Translations under genes and position numbers: made by a program
The notes under the pieces: generated by a model
The model's input: only the letters and a program-made list of their open reading frames with translations
What the model was told of the DNA's origin: nothing
The model's database searches: none
DNA from: Lutibacter citreus
GTDB taxonomy: Bacteria > Bacteroidota > Bacteroidia > Flavobacteriales > Flavobacteriaceae
DNA: 64,000 nt
Assembly (NCBI RefSeq): GCF_003260195.1
Contig: NZ_QEIH01000001.1
Coordinates: 620,001 to 684,000 of the forward strand
Direction: 5' to 3'
Part shown: piece by piece, positions 1 through 9,371 of the stretch
How the letters are laid out: each line of letters starts with the position of its first letter
Numbering within the stretch: position 1 is the stretch's first letter

Positions 1-601
1 TATGTTTTACTCCTTTAGTTCCTCTAAGAGTTTCTTCATATGTTTTTTCAATACCTGCAGTTCCAATTAATTCCCCTAGCTGGTAATATGGGTTTTTTAG
101 AATCATTGATTCATTTACTTCACTAATATAGCCAAGTACGTTTGGTGCAGATTTAATAGGATATTCCCGTAAAGACCTTTTCTGAATAAAAAAACCTTTA
201 AACTTATGCATTTTTTCTTGTAAATAGGCATAATCAGATTTTGATACTTGGGCAACAAATGTTGAAGGTATTCTTGGTGAATAGGTTTTAGCTCTTGTAT
301 ATTTTTTAATAAAATCTTCTTTAGTGATTTTTAATAAATCACAGAATTCTAATGTGTCCAAAGGTTTTACTTCCCTTGGAATAATCATTATATCATAAGA
401 AAGTTGATTTGCTACTAACAGAGTTCCTTTTCTGTCATAAACATATCCTCTTTCTGGATAATCATAAGTTACTTTAACTGCAGAACTATTTAGAGTTGGA
501 GTAGTATAAGAATTGTTAATTAATTGTAAATAGAACAACCTGCTTATAAATATTATTGCAACTAAAATAATTAAAAAGGCTAATAGTCCAGATCTTTTCA
601 T
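1..601 (-). CDS. mrdA: Penicillin-binding protein 2 (transpeptidase), N-terminal part
   Basis: Only the first 200 residues are in the window; the gene runs off the left edge. Reading the minus strand from the ATG at 599-601 gives MKRSGLLAFLI, a single N-terminal membrane anchor, then the periplasmic PBP-dimer region with a YDYPERGYVYDRKG stretch, the typical 'RG.I.DRNG' motif of class B PBPs, and later LGYISEVNE and GTAGIEKTYE as in PBP2. The family builds peptidoglycan along the cell wall during elongation, working with RodA and MreBCD. The start codon follows the stop codon of mreD with no gap, so the two are translationally coupled in the mreBCD operon. The catalytic SxxK region lies outside the window. 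Confidence 0.93.
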   Translation of the reverse strand, partial: MKRSGLLAFLIILVAIIFISRLFYLQLINNSYTTPTLNSSAVKVTYDYPERGYVYDRKGTLLVANQLSYDIMIIPREVKPLDTLEFCDLLKITKEDFIKKYTRAKTYSPRIPSTFVAQVSKSDYAYLQEKMHKFKGFFIQKRSLREYPIKSAPNVLGYISEVNESMILKNPYYQLGELIGTAGIEKTYEETLRGTKGVKH

Positions 602-1108
602 TTATTTTTTATTTGTAAATAATATAATACTTAAAATACTTATAATTATTGTACAAATACTTGTTAATAAAGTGTTATAAATTATAGACGAGTAAGAATT
701 AAAGCTAAAGTACTCTAAGCTAAAAATAATAAAATGATGAATAAAAGTTAAAATACTAATAAAAGTAAATGCTTTTCCAAATGAAATTGCTCTTAGGTTA
801 AATAATAAATAATCAAAATCCGATTTTTTTAAAACGGCTTGTAAAATAGGTAATCTTATATAGGCAATGAATAAAGTTGCTCCTGCATTAATTCCTCCTG
901 AGTTTGAAAAAAAATCTATAGTTAAACCTAATAAGAAACTTAAAATTAAAAATAAAGATTTACTTTTTCTAATAGGGAATAGGAAAACCCAAATGATGTA
1001 TATCATTGGATTTAGGAAGCCAAATAAATTTAAATTATTTAATACAAGTACTTGAACAATTACTAATAAAATAAAGCGAAAAGAATTTTTTAAAATTGAA
1101 TTATTCAT
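602..1108 (-). CDS. mreD: Rod-shape-determining protein MreD
   Basis: 168-residue very hydrophobic protein with about five predicted membrane helices (LVIVQVLVLNNLNLFGF, the FLFPIRKSKSLFLILSFLLG turn, and a C-terminal IIISILSIILF helix). Size, hydropathy and position between mreC and mrdA identify it; sequence conservation in MreD is low, so context carries much of the call. It is an inner-membrane part of the elongasome linking MreB/MreC to PBP2/RodA. Its start overlaps the end of mreC by 8 bp, and its stop is directly followed by the mrdA start, so it sits inside one operon. Confidence 0.9.
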   Translation of the reverse strand: MNNSILKNSFRFILLVIVQVLVLNNLNLFGFLNPMIYIIWVFLFPIRKSKSLFLILSFLLGLTIDFFSNSGGINAGATLFIAYIRLPILQAVLKKSDFDYLLFNLRAISFGKAFTFISILTFIHHFIIFSLEYFSFNSYSSIIYNTLLTSICTIIISILSIILFTNKK

Positions 1109-1931
1109 TAGCGCTTTCTTTTTCGAGGGTTAATTGTTCAGTTCTCTCCAGATTTTTTACAATTTGAACATACCCTAAGTTGCTCATATCATTAAATAAT
1201 TCAATATTAATTGTTTTGTATTGGTTATTTTCAAACTTAAAACTATTAACTATTCCAATATTTATTCCTTCAGGGAAAATGGCTGACTTTCCACCAGTAA
1301 TAATGGTGTCTCCATTTTTTATTTGTGCCTGTCTAGGAATATCAATAAGTTGCAAAATATTGTAATCTTCACCATCCCATGTTAATGTTCCAAAATGATT
1401 ACTGTTTTTTAAACGAGCATTAATCTTAGAACTATTATTTAATATTGAAAGAACAGTAGTATAGTTTTTTGAAGTACTATTTGTAACTCCAATAATACCA
1501 TTGCTATTTATTACACCTAAATCTGAAGTAACACCTTGGTTTAAACCTTTATTTATAGTTAGGGTGTTATTTCTATTTGTAAAATTATTGTTAATTACTT
1601 TAGCAAAAGTGTACTGGTATTTTTGTCTGAACTTATCTGAATTGTATAATTTGAAACTGTCTCTAGTTTTGTTAATGTTTACAGTATTAATTGAATTTTT
1701 TAAGGTTGTAATCTCTTCAATTAACAAGCGATTATCTTTTTTTAGTTGAAAAAATTCTTGCACTGAATTTGCAGAATTGTAAATTCCTCCGGTAATTGAA
1801 TTAGCGGAATTTATGAATTTACTTTTATGATATGAATGATGTTGAATTGTAAAAATAAATGCAACTATTTCCAAAAGTACAAATAGCAGAAAATATTTAA
1901 ATTTTCTAAAGAAATAAATTAATTGCTGCAT
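1101..1931 (-). CDS. mreC: Rod-shape-determining protein MreC
   Basis: 276 residues. One N-terminal membrane helix (about residues 12-28, FKYFLLFVLLEIVAFIF), a coiled-coil stretch (about 60-90, LKKDNRLLIEEITTLKNSI) and a C-terminal beta-rich periplasmic domain with the family-typical NKGLNQGVTSDLGVIN and VITGGKSAIFPEGINIGIV motifs. MreC is a periplasmic scaffold that connects MreB filaments to the peptidoglycan elongation enzymes. It begins 24 bp after the mreB stop and overlaps mreD by 8 bp, so it is the second gene of the operon. The C-terminus carries a short acidic tail (TLEKESANE), which is normal variation. Confidence 0.95.
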   Translation of the reverse strand: MQQLIYFFRKFKYFLLFVLLEIVAFIFTIQHHSYHKSKFINSANSITGGIYNSANSVQEFFQLKKDNRLLIEEITTLKNSINTVNINKTRDSFKLYNSDKFRQKYQYTFAKVINNNFTNRNNTLTINKGLNQGVTSDLGVINSNGIIGVTNSTSKNYTTVLSILNNSSKINARLKNSNHFGTLTWDGEDYNILQLIDIPRQAQIKNGDTIITGGKSAIFPEGINIGIVNSFKFENNQYKTINIELFNDMSNLGYVQIVKNLERTEQLTLEKESANE

Positions 1932-1955
1932 ATATTAACTAGAAGTAAAGTTGTA

Positions 1956-2984
1956 TTATTTCATTAATACATTTTTGTATTTGTTTAGGTCTTTTAAAGC
2001 TATTCCTGTACCTCTAACAACTGCTCTTAAAGGATCTTCAGCTACATAAACAGGTAAATCAGTTTTTCTAGATAATCTTTTATCAAGACCACGTAACATA
2101 GAACCTCCACCTGCTAAATATATTCCTGTATTGTAAATATCTGCTGCTAATTCTGGAGGTGTTTTAGATAATGTTTCCATAACAGCGTCTTCAATTCTTA
2201 AAATAGATTTGTCTAAAGCTTTTGAAATTTCTCTAAATGATACTTGAACTTGTTTAGGTTTTCCGCTTAATAAATCACGACCTTGAACAAGCATATCTTC
2301 CGGAGGAGTTTCTAAATCTTCAGTTGCTGCTCCAATTTGAATTTTAATTTTTTCAGCAGTTCGTTCTCCAACATAAAGGTTATGTTGTGTTCTCATATAA
2401 TAAGCAATATCAGCAGTGAAAACATCACCAGCAACTTTAACAGACTTGTCGCAAACAATTCCGCCTAAAGCAATTACTGCAATTTCTGTTGTACCACCAC
2501 CTATATCAATTATCATATTTCCTTTTGGTTGCATAGTATCAATACCAATACCTATAGCGGCTGCCATTGGTTCATGAATAAGATAAATTTCTTTAGCATT
2601 CATATGTTCAGCAGAATCTATTACAGCACGTTTTTCAACTTCAGTAATACCAGAAGGAATACAAATAACCATTCTTAAAGATGGAGTGAAAAAACGTTTT
2701 TTAATGCTTGGAATGTTTTTGATAAATTCTTTTATCATTTGCTCCGAAGCTTCAAAATCAGCTATTACACCATCTTTAAGAGGTCTAATTGTTTTTATAT
2801 TTTCATGAGTTTTTCCTTGCATTAAACTGGCTTTTTTTCCAGTTGCAATTATTTTTCCAGTAGTCCTATCTCTTGCAACAATTGAAGGAGCATCAACTAT
2901 AACTTTACCATCATGAATAATTAGTGTATTTGCAGTACCTAAATCAATGGCAATGTCTTCGGTCATAAAATCGAAAAAACCCAT
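1956..2984 (-). CDS. mreB: Actin-like rod-shape protein MreB
   Basis: 342 residues, the usual length for MreB. The actin-fold ATP-binding motifs are visible: phosphate-1 DLGTANTLI (about residues 15-23), phosphate-2 IDIGGGTTEIAVI (about 160-172) and the adenosine motif GIYLAGGGSMLRGLD (about 288-302). MreB polymerises under the cytoplasmic membrane and guides lateral wall synthesis. It is the first gene of mreB-mreC-mreD-mrdA; purH lies 52 bp upstream on the same strand. A TAACTTTG -7 element sits in that gap, so the shape operon can be transcribed separately from purH. Confidence 0.98.
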   Translation of the reverse strand: MGFFDFMTEDIAIDLGTANTLIIHDGKVIVDAPSIVARDRTTGKIIATGKKASLMQGKTHENIKTIRPLKDGVIADFEASEQMIKEFIKNIPSIKKRFFTPSLRMVICIPSGITEVEKRAVIDSAEHMNAKEIYLIHEPMAAAIGIGIDTMQPKGNMIIDIGGGTTEIAVIALGGIVCDKSVKVAGDVFTADIAYYMRTQHNLYVGERTAEKIKIQIGAATEDLETPPEDMLVQGRDLLSGKPKQVQVSFREISKALDKSILRIEDAVMETLSKTPPELAADIYNTGIYLAGGGSMLRGLDKRLSRKTDLPVYVAEDPLRAVVRGTGIALKDLNKYKNVLMK

Positions 2985-3022
2985 ATTTTTTTAATTGTTT
3001 TTTAATTTTTAATTTAACTTCA

Positions 3023-3030
3023 CAAAGTTA
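3023..3030 (-). promoter_or_regulatory. -7 promoter element for mreB operon
   Basis: The minus strand reads TAACTTTG, a full match to the Bacteroidota TAnnTTTG consensus, about 39 bp before the mreB start and inside the purH-mreB gap. No clear -33 TTTG is visible at the normal distance, so the assignment rests on the -7 match and its position. Confidence 0.45.
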
Positions 3031-3036
3031 GTGAAA

Positions 3037-4563
3037 TTAGTGTTTAAAATGACGTGTTCCTGTGAAAACCATTCCAATATTATTATCATTGCAATAATCA
3101 ATAGATAATTGGTCTTTTATTGAGCCTCCAGGTTGAATCACAGCTTTAATTCCTTGCTTTCCAGCAATTTCTACACAATCAGGAAAAGGGAAAAAAGCAT
3201 CACTGGCCATTACCGCTCCATTTAGGTCGAAATTAAATGTTTTTGCTTTTACAATTGCTTGTTCTAAAGCATCAACACGTGAAGTTTGTCCTGTACCACC
3301 AGCACACAATTGTTTATTTTTAACTAAAATAATTGTGTTCGATTTTGTATGCTTACATATTTTTGAAGCAAATAAAAGATCTTCAATTTCATTATCAGAA
3401 ACTATTCTTTTAGTAACGTTTTTTAATCCTTCTTTAGTATCTGTTACATTATTTGGTTCTTGTGCTAATACACCATTTAATGCAGTTCTGTAACTAATAT
3501 TAGGAAATTCAACGTCTTTTTGAATTAAGATGATTCTGTTTTTCTTTCCTTTTAAGATTTTTAAAGCAGCATCTGAATAAGAAGGCGCAATTACAACCTC
3601 ACAAAATAAACTGTGAATTTCAGTTGCGGTTGCTTCATCAATTTCTTTATTTGCAATTAATACACCTCCAAAAGCAGAAGTAGGATCTCCAGCTAAAGCG
3701 TCAACATAAGCTTGAGCTAAAGTATCTCTTTGCGCAAACCCACAAGCGTTATTGTGTTTTAAAATAGCAAAAGTAGGCGCTTCACCTTTAAACTCTTTAA
3801 TTAGGTTTACCGCAGCATCAACATCTAAAAGATTGTTGAAGGATAATTCTTTTCCATGTAATTGGTCAAATAATTCTCCTAAATCACCATAGAAATACCC
3901 TTTTTGATGTGGGTTTTCACCATAACGTAATTGTTTTACAGTATCAAAACTTTGTCTAAAAGTTGGTTGGTCATCATTTAAATAATTAAATATTGCTGTA
4001 TCATAATGACTAGAAACTGCAAATGATTTTGCTGAAAATAATTTACGTTGTTCAATTGTTGTAGCACCGTTGTTTTCAGAAATAATATTTAAAAATTCAC
4101 TGTATTGATCCATAGAAGATACACAGATTACATCTTTAAAGTTTTTAGCAGCAGCTCTAATTAAAGAAATACCACCAATATCAATTTTTTCAATTATATC
4201 TTGTTCAGGAGCACCACTTGCTACAGTTTTTTCAAAAGGATATAAATCTACAATTACAATGTCAATTTCAGGAATTTCAAATTCTTCAATTTGTTTTTGA
4301 TCACCTTCATTTTCACGTCTGTTTAAAATTCCTCCAAATACTTTTGGGTGCAAAGTTTTAACTCTTCCACCTAATATAGAAGGGTAAGAGGTTAAGTCTT
4401 CAACAGGGATAACATCTATTCCTAGTTCTTTAATAAAACTTTCAGTTCCACCTGTAGAATAAATTGTAATTCCTAATTCGTTTAATTTGTTAACAATTGG
4501 CGCTAATCCATCTTTATGAAAGACTGAAATTAGTGCAGATTTTGCCTTTTTAGTTGTATTCAT
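3037..4563 (-). CDS. purH: Bifunctional AICAR formyltransferase / IMP cyclohydrolase
   Basis: 508 residues, family-typical length. The N-terminal MGS-like IMP cyclohydrolase domain (about 1-190) starts KKAKSALISVFHKDGLAPIV and contains YSTGGTESFIKELG and GGRVKTLHPKVFGGIL. The C-terminal AICAR transformylase domain contains QLRYGENPHQKG and KHNNACGFA, which corresponds to the KHxNPCG catalytic Lys-His motif, and ends in the usual GGSIKDQLSIDYCNDNNIGMVFTGTRHFKH. It catalyses the last two steps of IMP synthesis in the cytoplasm. It stands directly upstream of mreB, an order I recall as common in flavobacteria. Confidence 0.98.
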   Translation of the reverse strand: MNTTKKAKSALISVFHKDGLAPIVNKLNELGITIYSTGGTESFIKELGIDVIPVEDLTSYPSILGGRVKTLHPKVFGGILNRRENEGDQKQIEEFEIPEIDIVIVDLYPFEKTVASGAPEQDIIEKIDIGGISLIRAAAKNFKDVICVSSMDQYSEFLNIISENNGATTIEQRKLFSAKSFAVSSHYDTAIFNYLNDDQPTFRQSFDTVKQLRYGENPHQKGYFYGDLGELFDQLHGKELSFNNLLDVDAAVNLIKEFKGEAPTFAILKHNNACGFAQRDTLAQAYVDALAGDPTSAFGGVLIANKEIDEATATEIHSLFCEVVIAPSYSDAALKILKGKKNRIILIQKDVEFPNISYRTALNGVLAQEPNNVTDTKEGLKNVTKRIVSDNEIEDLLFASKICKHTKSNTIILVKNKQLCAGGTGQTSRVDALEQAIVKAKTFNFDLNGAVMASDAFFPFPDCVEIAGKQGIKAVIQPGGSIKDQLSIDYCNDNNIGMVFTGTRHFKH

Positions 4564-4585
4564 TTGTAGTGTTGTTGCTTTTGCG

Positions 4586-4616
4586 CAAAGCTAATAATTA
4601 TCAATAGCTTAAACAA
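4586..4616 (-). promoter_or_regulatory. Promoter of purH
   Basis: On the minus strand, TTG (4614-4616) is followed after 20 bp by TAGCTTTG (4586-4593), the Bacteroidota -33/-7 arrangement. It ends 22 bp before the purH start codon. Confidence 0.6.
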
Positions 4617-4797
4617 TATAATTTAAGGTGAATTTTAGTTGTTTTTTTAACTTTTATATTAAACTTTTCAACAAATTCATTATAATTTATGGTGTAAAAT
4701 TTCTTTCGTTGATAATTAAACAATTTATTTATTCCTTTTTTTATAAAACGAAGTATTTTCTTTAATATTTTAGGTGTAGTTTTATATTAAAATTCAA

Positions 4798-5250
4798 TTA
4801 TAAAATTTGAGATACCTTTTCGCAAATGAATTCTAATAAAACCTCATCTTCTTTTGTAAAAGGGTTTACGGAATGCGAATCAATATCAATCTGACCAATG
4901 TTTTTGTTTTTTACAAAAATTGGAATTACAATTTCACTTTTCACTTTCCATCCGCAAGAAATATAGTTATCTTGACTAGAAACGTCTTGTACAACAAAAT
5001 TTTTATTACTAACAGCAACTTGTCCGCAAATTCCTTTACCAAAAGGAATAATAGTATGCTCGGTAAGTTCACCTGCAAATTGTGCGAGCTTAAGTTCTTC
5101 TTTATTTCCATTTTTAAAATAGAATCCCACCCAATTATAATAACTAATATTTTGTTTTAAAAGATCACATATTTCTTGTAGTGTTTTTTCATTACTTGAA
5201 TGTCTTTTAAAAATATTATTTACAGATTCTTTTAGTAGAGGTGTATTCAT
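4798..5250 (-). CDS. GAF-domain protein, free methionine-(R)-sulfoxide reductase-like
   Basis: About 150 residues forming one GAF domain. The motifs YYNWVGFYF, IPFGKGICGQVA, VVQDV, SEIVIPI and IGQIDIDS match the free Met-(R)-sulfoxide reductase (YebR/fRMsr) family, which reduces oxidised free methionine in the cytoplasm. Two of the three family cysteines are kept (C75 in GKGICG and C99 in YISCG, spaced as C94 and C118 of the E. coli protein); the position of the third (C84 in E. coli) is His65. I chose the ATG at 5250 because the longer frame starts with a TTG at 5271 that is part of a -7 promoter box. Whether it still reduces methionine sulfoxide or only binds a ligand cannot be decided here. 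Confidence 0.8.
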   Translation of the reverse strand: MNTPLLKESVNNIFKRHSSNEKTLQEICDLLKQNISYYNWVGFYFKNGNKEELKLAQFAGELTEHTIIPFGKGICGQVAVSNKNFVVQDVSSQDNYISCGWKVKSEIVIPIFVKNKNIGQIDIDSHSVNPFTKEDEVLLEFICEKVSQIL

Positions 5251-5268
5251 TTTATTTATGATTTTTTG

Positions 5269-5276
5269 CAAAAATA
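5269..5276 (-). promoter_or_regulatory. -7 promoter element of the GAF-domain gene
   Basis: The minus strand reads TATTTTTG, matching TAnnTTTG. It overlaps the upstream TTG of the longest open frame, so transcription should begin near 5262 and translation at the ATG at 5250. Confidence 0.5.
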
Positions 5277-5545
5277 AAACTCTTTGGCATATAATAATAA
5301 AACAGTCCTAATTTTTCTTGTTAAGTTTTTAGGATTTATGCAGTTTTGTTTATGTTATATTCATTATTATTTGTTGAAAAGCCAAATAATAATTGAGGTT
5401 TTTTTATACACAGATAACTTAATCTATTGTTCTTATTTACTTTACTTACTCCTTTAATTACTATCAAAAAATTATAATAAAAAATAAGAATACATAATTT
5501 TTAGTATTTTAGGCAAATAAATAATCTAAATTTAGAAATTAAAGT

Positions 5546-5929
5546 ATGAAAAAAATAATTTTTGTTTTAACATTAGTGTTATCTGTTTCATTGATGTTTA
5601 CTTCTTGTAAAGATTCAAAAAAAGGAGAAATGAATCATGAAAATCACGATCATTCAAAAGAAGGTAGTTCTGCAGAATTAGCTTATCAATGTCCAATGGA
5701 TTGTGAAAAAGGAAAAATATATGCTGAAAAAGGTTCGTGTCCAGTTTGTAAAATGGATTTAAAAGAAAAATCCTCAAAGAAAGAAGCTAAGCATGCAGAT
5801 AACTGTAAATGTATAGATGGAGGAGATTGTAAATGTGAACCAGGTGAATGTGTTTGTGAAAAAGAAGTTGCTAAAATGCAAAAAGAATGTTCACATTGTG
5901 AACCGGGAAGTTGCGAATGTAAAGCCTAG
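5546..5929 (+). CDS. Cys-rich heavy-metal-binding lipoprotein
   Basis: 127 residues. A lipoprotein signal ends at SLMFTSC (lipid-accepting Cys21). A His-rich linker (NHENHDH) leads to a heavy-metal-binding domain, YQCPMDCEKGKIY...GSCPVCKMDL, of the type found fused to efflux adaptors and P-type ATPases. The last 44 residues are an unusual Cys-rich tail with ten cysteines, mostly as CxC pairs (CKC, CKC, CVC, CEC) plus one CSHC. The likely role is binding or buffering soft metals such as Cu, Zn or Ag on the periplasmic side of a membrane. It stands alone, convergent with apt, and the two share a palindromic terminator. No metal transporter is adjacent, so the metal cannot be named. Confidence 0.8.
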   Translation: MKKIIFVLTLVLSVSLMFTSCKDSKKGEMNHENHDHSKEGSSAELAYQCPMDCEKGKIYAEKGSCPVCKMDLKEKSSKKEAKHADNCKCIDGGDCKCEPGECVCEKEVAKMQKECSHCEPGSCECKA

Positions 5930-5948
5930 TTCGTTTTCCTATAAAAAC

Positions 5949-5989
5949 AAAAAAGGGCCTATTTAGTATACTAAATAGGCCCTTTTTTG
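5949..5989. terminator. Bidirectional terminator between the lipoprotein and apt
   Basis: A perfect uninterrupted inverted repeat (AAAAGGGCCTATTTAGTA and its complement) centred at about 5969. It is flanked by A-runs on the left and T-runs on the right, so it can terminate both convergent genes. Confidence 0.9.
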
Positions 5990-5991
5990 TT

Positions 5992-6570
5992 TTAGAAAGT
6001 TAGTAATGCTTTTATTTTATCATTACTTACATATTTTTGAAGTGCTTCTCTCCCTGGTAAAAAGGATAAATCCATTATGAAATTGAATCCAGCTATTTCT
6101 GCGCCACATTTTAAGATAATCTCTGCAGCAGCAGTAGCCGTGCCTCCTGTAGCTAATAAATCATCATGTATTAAAACTTTATCTCCAGGATTAATTAAGC
6201 CTTTTTGCACTTGAATTTCATCCGTACCATATTCTTTTTCAAAAGTTTGTGTAATTATTTCACCAGGAAGTTTTCCCGGTTTTCTAGCTAAAATCATTGG
6301 AGTTTTGGATGCTTTTGCTAAATCAAATCCAAATAAAAAACCTCTAGCATCAAAACATAATATTTTATTGAATAAAAAATCTGCCCCTTGTTTTGGAAGT
6401 AATTCTTGTAAATAATGTGAAGTAAGTGTAGCTAATTCTGGTTTGTATAAAATACTTTGTACATCTTTAAAATTAACTCCTTTTTCTGGCCAATCAGGAA
6501 ATGTTTTAATTTCCTTTTTTAATAGTTCTCTGCAATCTTCAATGTTTGTTATGCTTTCGTTGGTGCTCAT
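5992..6570 (-). CDS. apt: Adenine phosphoribosyltransferase
   Basis: 192 residues, about 20 longer than E. coli Apt because of an N-terminal extension (MSTNESITNIEDCRELLKKE). The core has FPDWPEKGVNFKDVQSI, CFDARGFLFG, LARKPGKLPGE and the PRPP-binding motif VLIHDDLLATGGTATAA. It salvages adenine to AMP using PRPP in the cytoplasm. It is a single gene; a TACTTTTG -7 element lies about 30 bp upstream and a shared palindromic terminator lies downstream. The ATG at 6570 fits the distance to the -7 element. Confidence 0.97.
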   Translation of the reverse strand: MSTNESITNIEDCRELLKKEIKTFPDWPEKGVNFKDVQSILYKPELATLTSHYLQELLPKQGADFLFNKILCFDARGFLFGFDLAKASKTPMILARKPGKLPGEIITQTFEKEYGTDEIQVQKGLINPGDKVLIHDDLLATGGTATAAAEIILKCGAEIAGFNFIMDLSFLPGREALQKYVSNDKIKALLTF

Positions 6571-6599
6571 TAGGGAAATTTATATTTTTTTAGAATGAA

Positions 6600-6607
6600 C
6601 AAAAGTA
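6600..6607 (-). promoter_or_regulatory. -7 promoter element of apt
   Basis: The minus strand reads TACTTTTG, a TAnnTTTG match, 30 bp upstream of the apt start. I see no clear -33 element. Confidence 0.4.
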
Positions 6608-6818
6608 CTTAAAATTTGTTTGAAATTTGAATTTAAGGACTTGGTAAATTTAAAAAATATTTAATATTATTTAAATGAATTATTTTTTGTGTTCATTATT
6701 AATGAGTTTAAATTTTAGATGCTTAAAAGAGGTATGGTTAGCTTGATATAAATTGTTTATACCTTATAAGACTAAATTAAGTGAATTAAACTATTTTATA
6801 TCAGGATACAATAAAAAT

Positions 6819-6852
6819 AAAAAAAGCTTTACATTTCTGTAAAGCTTTTTTA
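6819..6852 (-). terminator. Terminator of groES-groEL
   Basis: Inverted repeat AAAAAAGCTTTAC / GTAAAGCTTTTTT with a 6-nt loop, just after the groL stop. On the minus strand the stem is followed by a T-run. Confidence 0.85.
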
Positions 6853-6871
6853 TATAAAAAATAATTGTTTT

Positions 6872-8509
<1,638 letters not shown>

Positions 8510-8594
8510 TTATGTTTTTTTTCAAAAGAGCTATAGGCTAATTGCCATTGGCTATTTGTTAGTTATTAATTATTTTAAGCTAATTTTTTAAAAA

Positions 8595-8873
8595 TTAAAC
8601 AATTGCTAAAATATCACTTTCTCTCATGATTAAGTACTCTGTACCTTCTACATCAATTTCAGTACCAGCATATTTTCCGTATAAAACAGTGTCACCAACT
8701 TTAACAGTCATTGGCTCGTCTTTAGTTCCGTTACCAACTGCTAAAACAGTTCCTTTTTGTTGTTTCTCTTTTGCTGAATCTGGAATAATTAATCCTGAAG
8801 CTGTTGTTGTTTCTGCAGGTAGAGGTTCCACCAAAACTCTATCGGCTAACGGTTTGATATTTATTTTACTCAT
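8595..8873 (-). CDS. groS: Co-chaperonin GroES (10 kDa)
   Basis: 92 residues. It has the mobile-loop region [20 protein letters not shown] and the typical [12 protein letters not shown] start, [21 protein letters not shown] and [13 protein letters not shown] end. It caps the GroEL ring. It is the first gene of the groES-groEL operon, with a well-formed Bacteroidota promoter 71-100 bp upstream. Confidence 0.98.
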   Translation of the reverse strand: MSKINIKPLADRVLVEPLPAETTTASGLIIPDSAKEKQQKGTVLAVGNGTKDEPMTVKVGDTVLYGKYAGTEIDVEGTEYLIMRESDILAIV

Positions 8874-8943
8874 GTTTTTTGGTTTATAAATTATTAATTA
8901 GGAAGATTAGCTTCCCAAAAACGTGCCAATTCTTTAAAACTGA

Positions 8944-8973
8944 CAAAAGTACTATTTGAAGAAAAAAAACAAA
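8944..8973 (-). promoter_or_regulatory. Promoter of groES-groEL
   Basis: On the minus strand TTTG (8970-8973) is followed after 18 bp by TACTTTTG (8944-8951), the full -33/-7 pair of Bacteroidota housekeeping promoters. No CIRCE inverted repeat is present between it and groS. Confidence 0.75.
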
Positions 8974-9012
8974 AAAAAATGCCAATGTGTGTGACACGTT
9001 GGCATTTTTTTT
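8971..9012 (-). terminator. Terminator of the miaB-secG operon
   Basis: Inverted repeat AAAAAAAATGCCAA ... TTGGCATTTTTTTT with a GTGT/ACAC inner stem, 18 bp after the secG stop. Its far edge touches the -33 element of the groES promoter, so the two operons are packed end to end. Confidence 0.85.
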
Positions 9013-9029
9013 AAAATCTTAGTAAAGAA

Positions 9030-9371
9030 TTATTGTACACTATCTTGTGTTTCTGGAGCCATAGGCTGTGCAGGTGTATCTTGTACTTCACGATTTTCAA
9101 TAGTATTTTCAATTTCTGAACTTGTATCAACTGCATTTACTTTAGGAGCAGCAAAGTTAGATAAAAGGATTAGAGCTAATAAAGCTATTGAAAGAGTCCA
9201 AGTACTTTTATCTAAAAAGTTAGTAGTGTTTTGCACACCACCTAAAGATTGTGTACCACCGCCTCCAAACGAAGAAGATAATCCTCCTCCTTTAGGGTTT
9301 TGAACCATAATAATTAATATTAGCAAGAATGCTACTATCATAATCAGAACTAGAAATAATGTATACGTCAT
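9030..9371 (-). CDS. secG: Preprotein translocase subunit SecG
   Basis: 113 residues with two membrane helices (about 2-23 and 58-75) separated by the Gly/Ser-rich loop MVQNPKGGGLSSSFGGGGTQSLGG, diagnostic of SecG. The C-terminal acidic tail of about 35 residues is longer than in E. coli. SecG is the small non-essential partner of SecYE in the Sec channel. Its ATG overlaps the TGA of the upstream gene (ATGA), so translation is coupled. It is the last gene before a hairpin terminator. Confidence 0.95.
   Translation of the reverse strand: MTYTLFLVLIMIVAFLLILIIMVQNPKGGGLSSSFGGGGTQSLGGVQNTTNFLDKSTWTLSIALLALILLSNFAAPKVNAVDTSSEIENTIENREVQDTPAQPMAPETQDSVQ

Larger units (their letters stand above)
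6571..6871. other. Intergenic region apt-groL
   Basis: About 300 bp of AT-rich DNA. Apart from the apt -7 element and the groL terminator, I see no open frame, repeat or RNA-like structure in it. Confidence 0.5.

Noticed and set aside
8874..8943. CIRCE heat-shock operator upstream of groES
   Set aside because: No TTAGCACTC-N9-GAGTGCTAA-like inverted repeat is present; only the standard -33/-7 promoter is seen.
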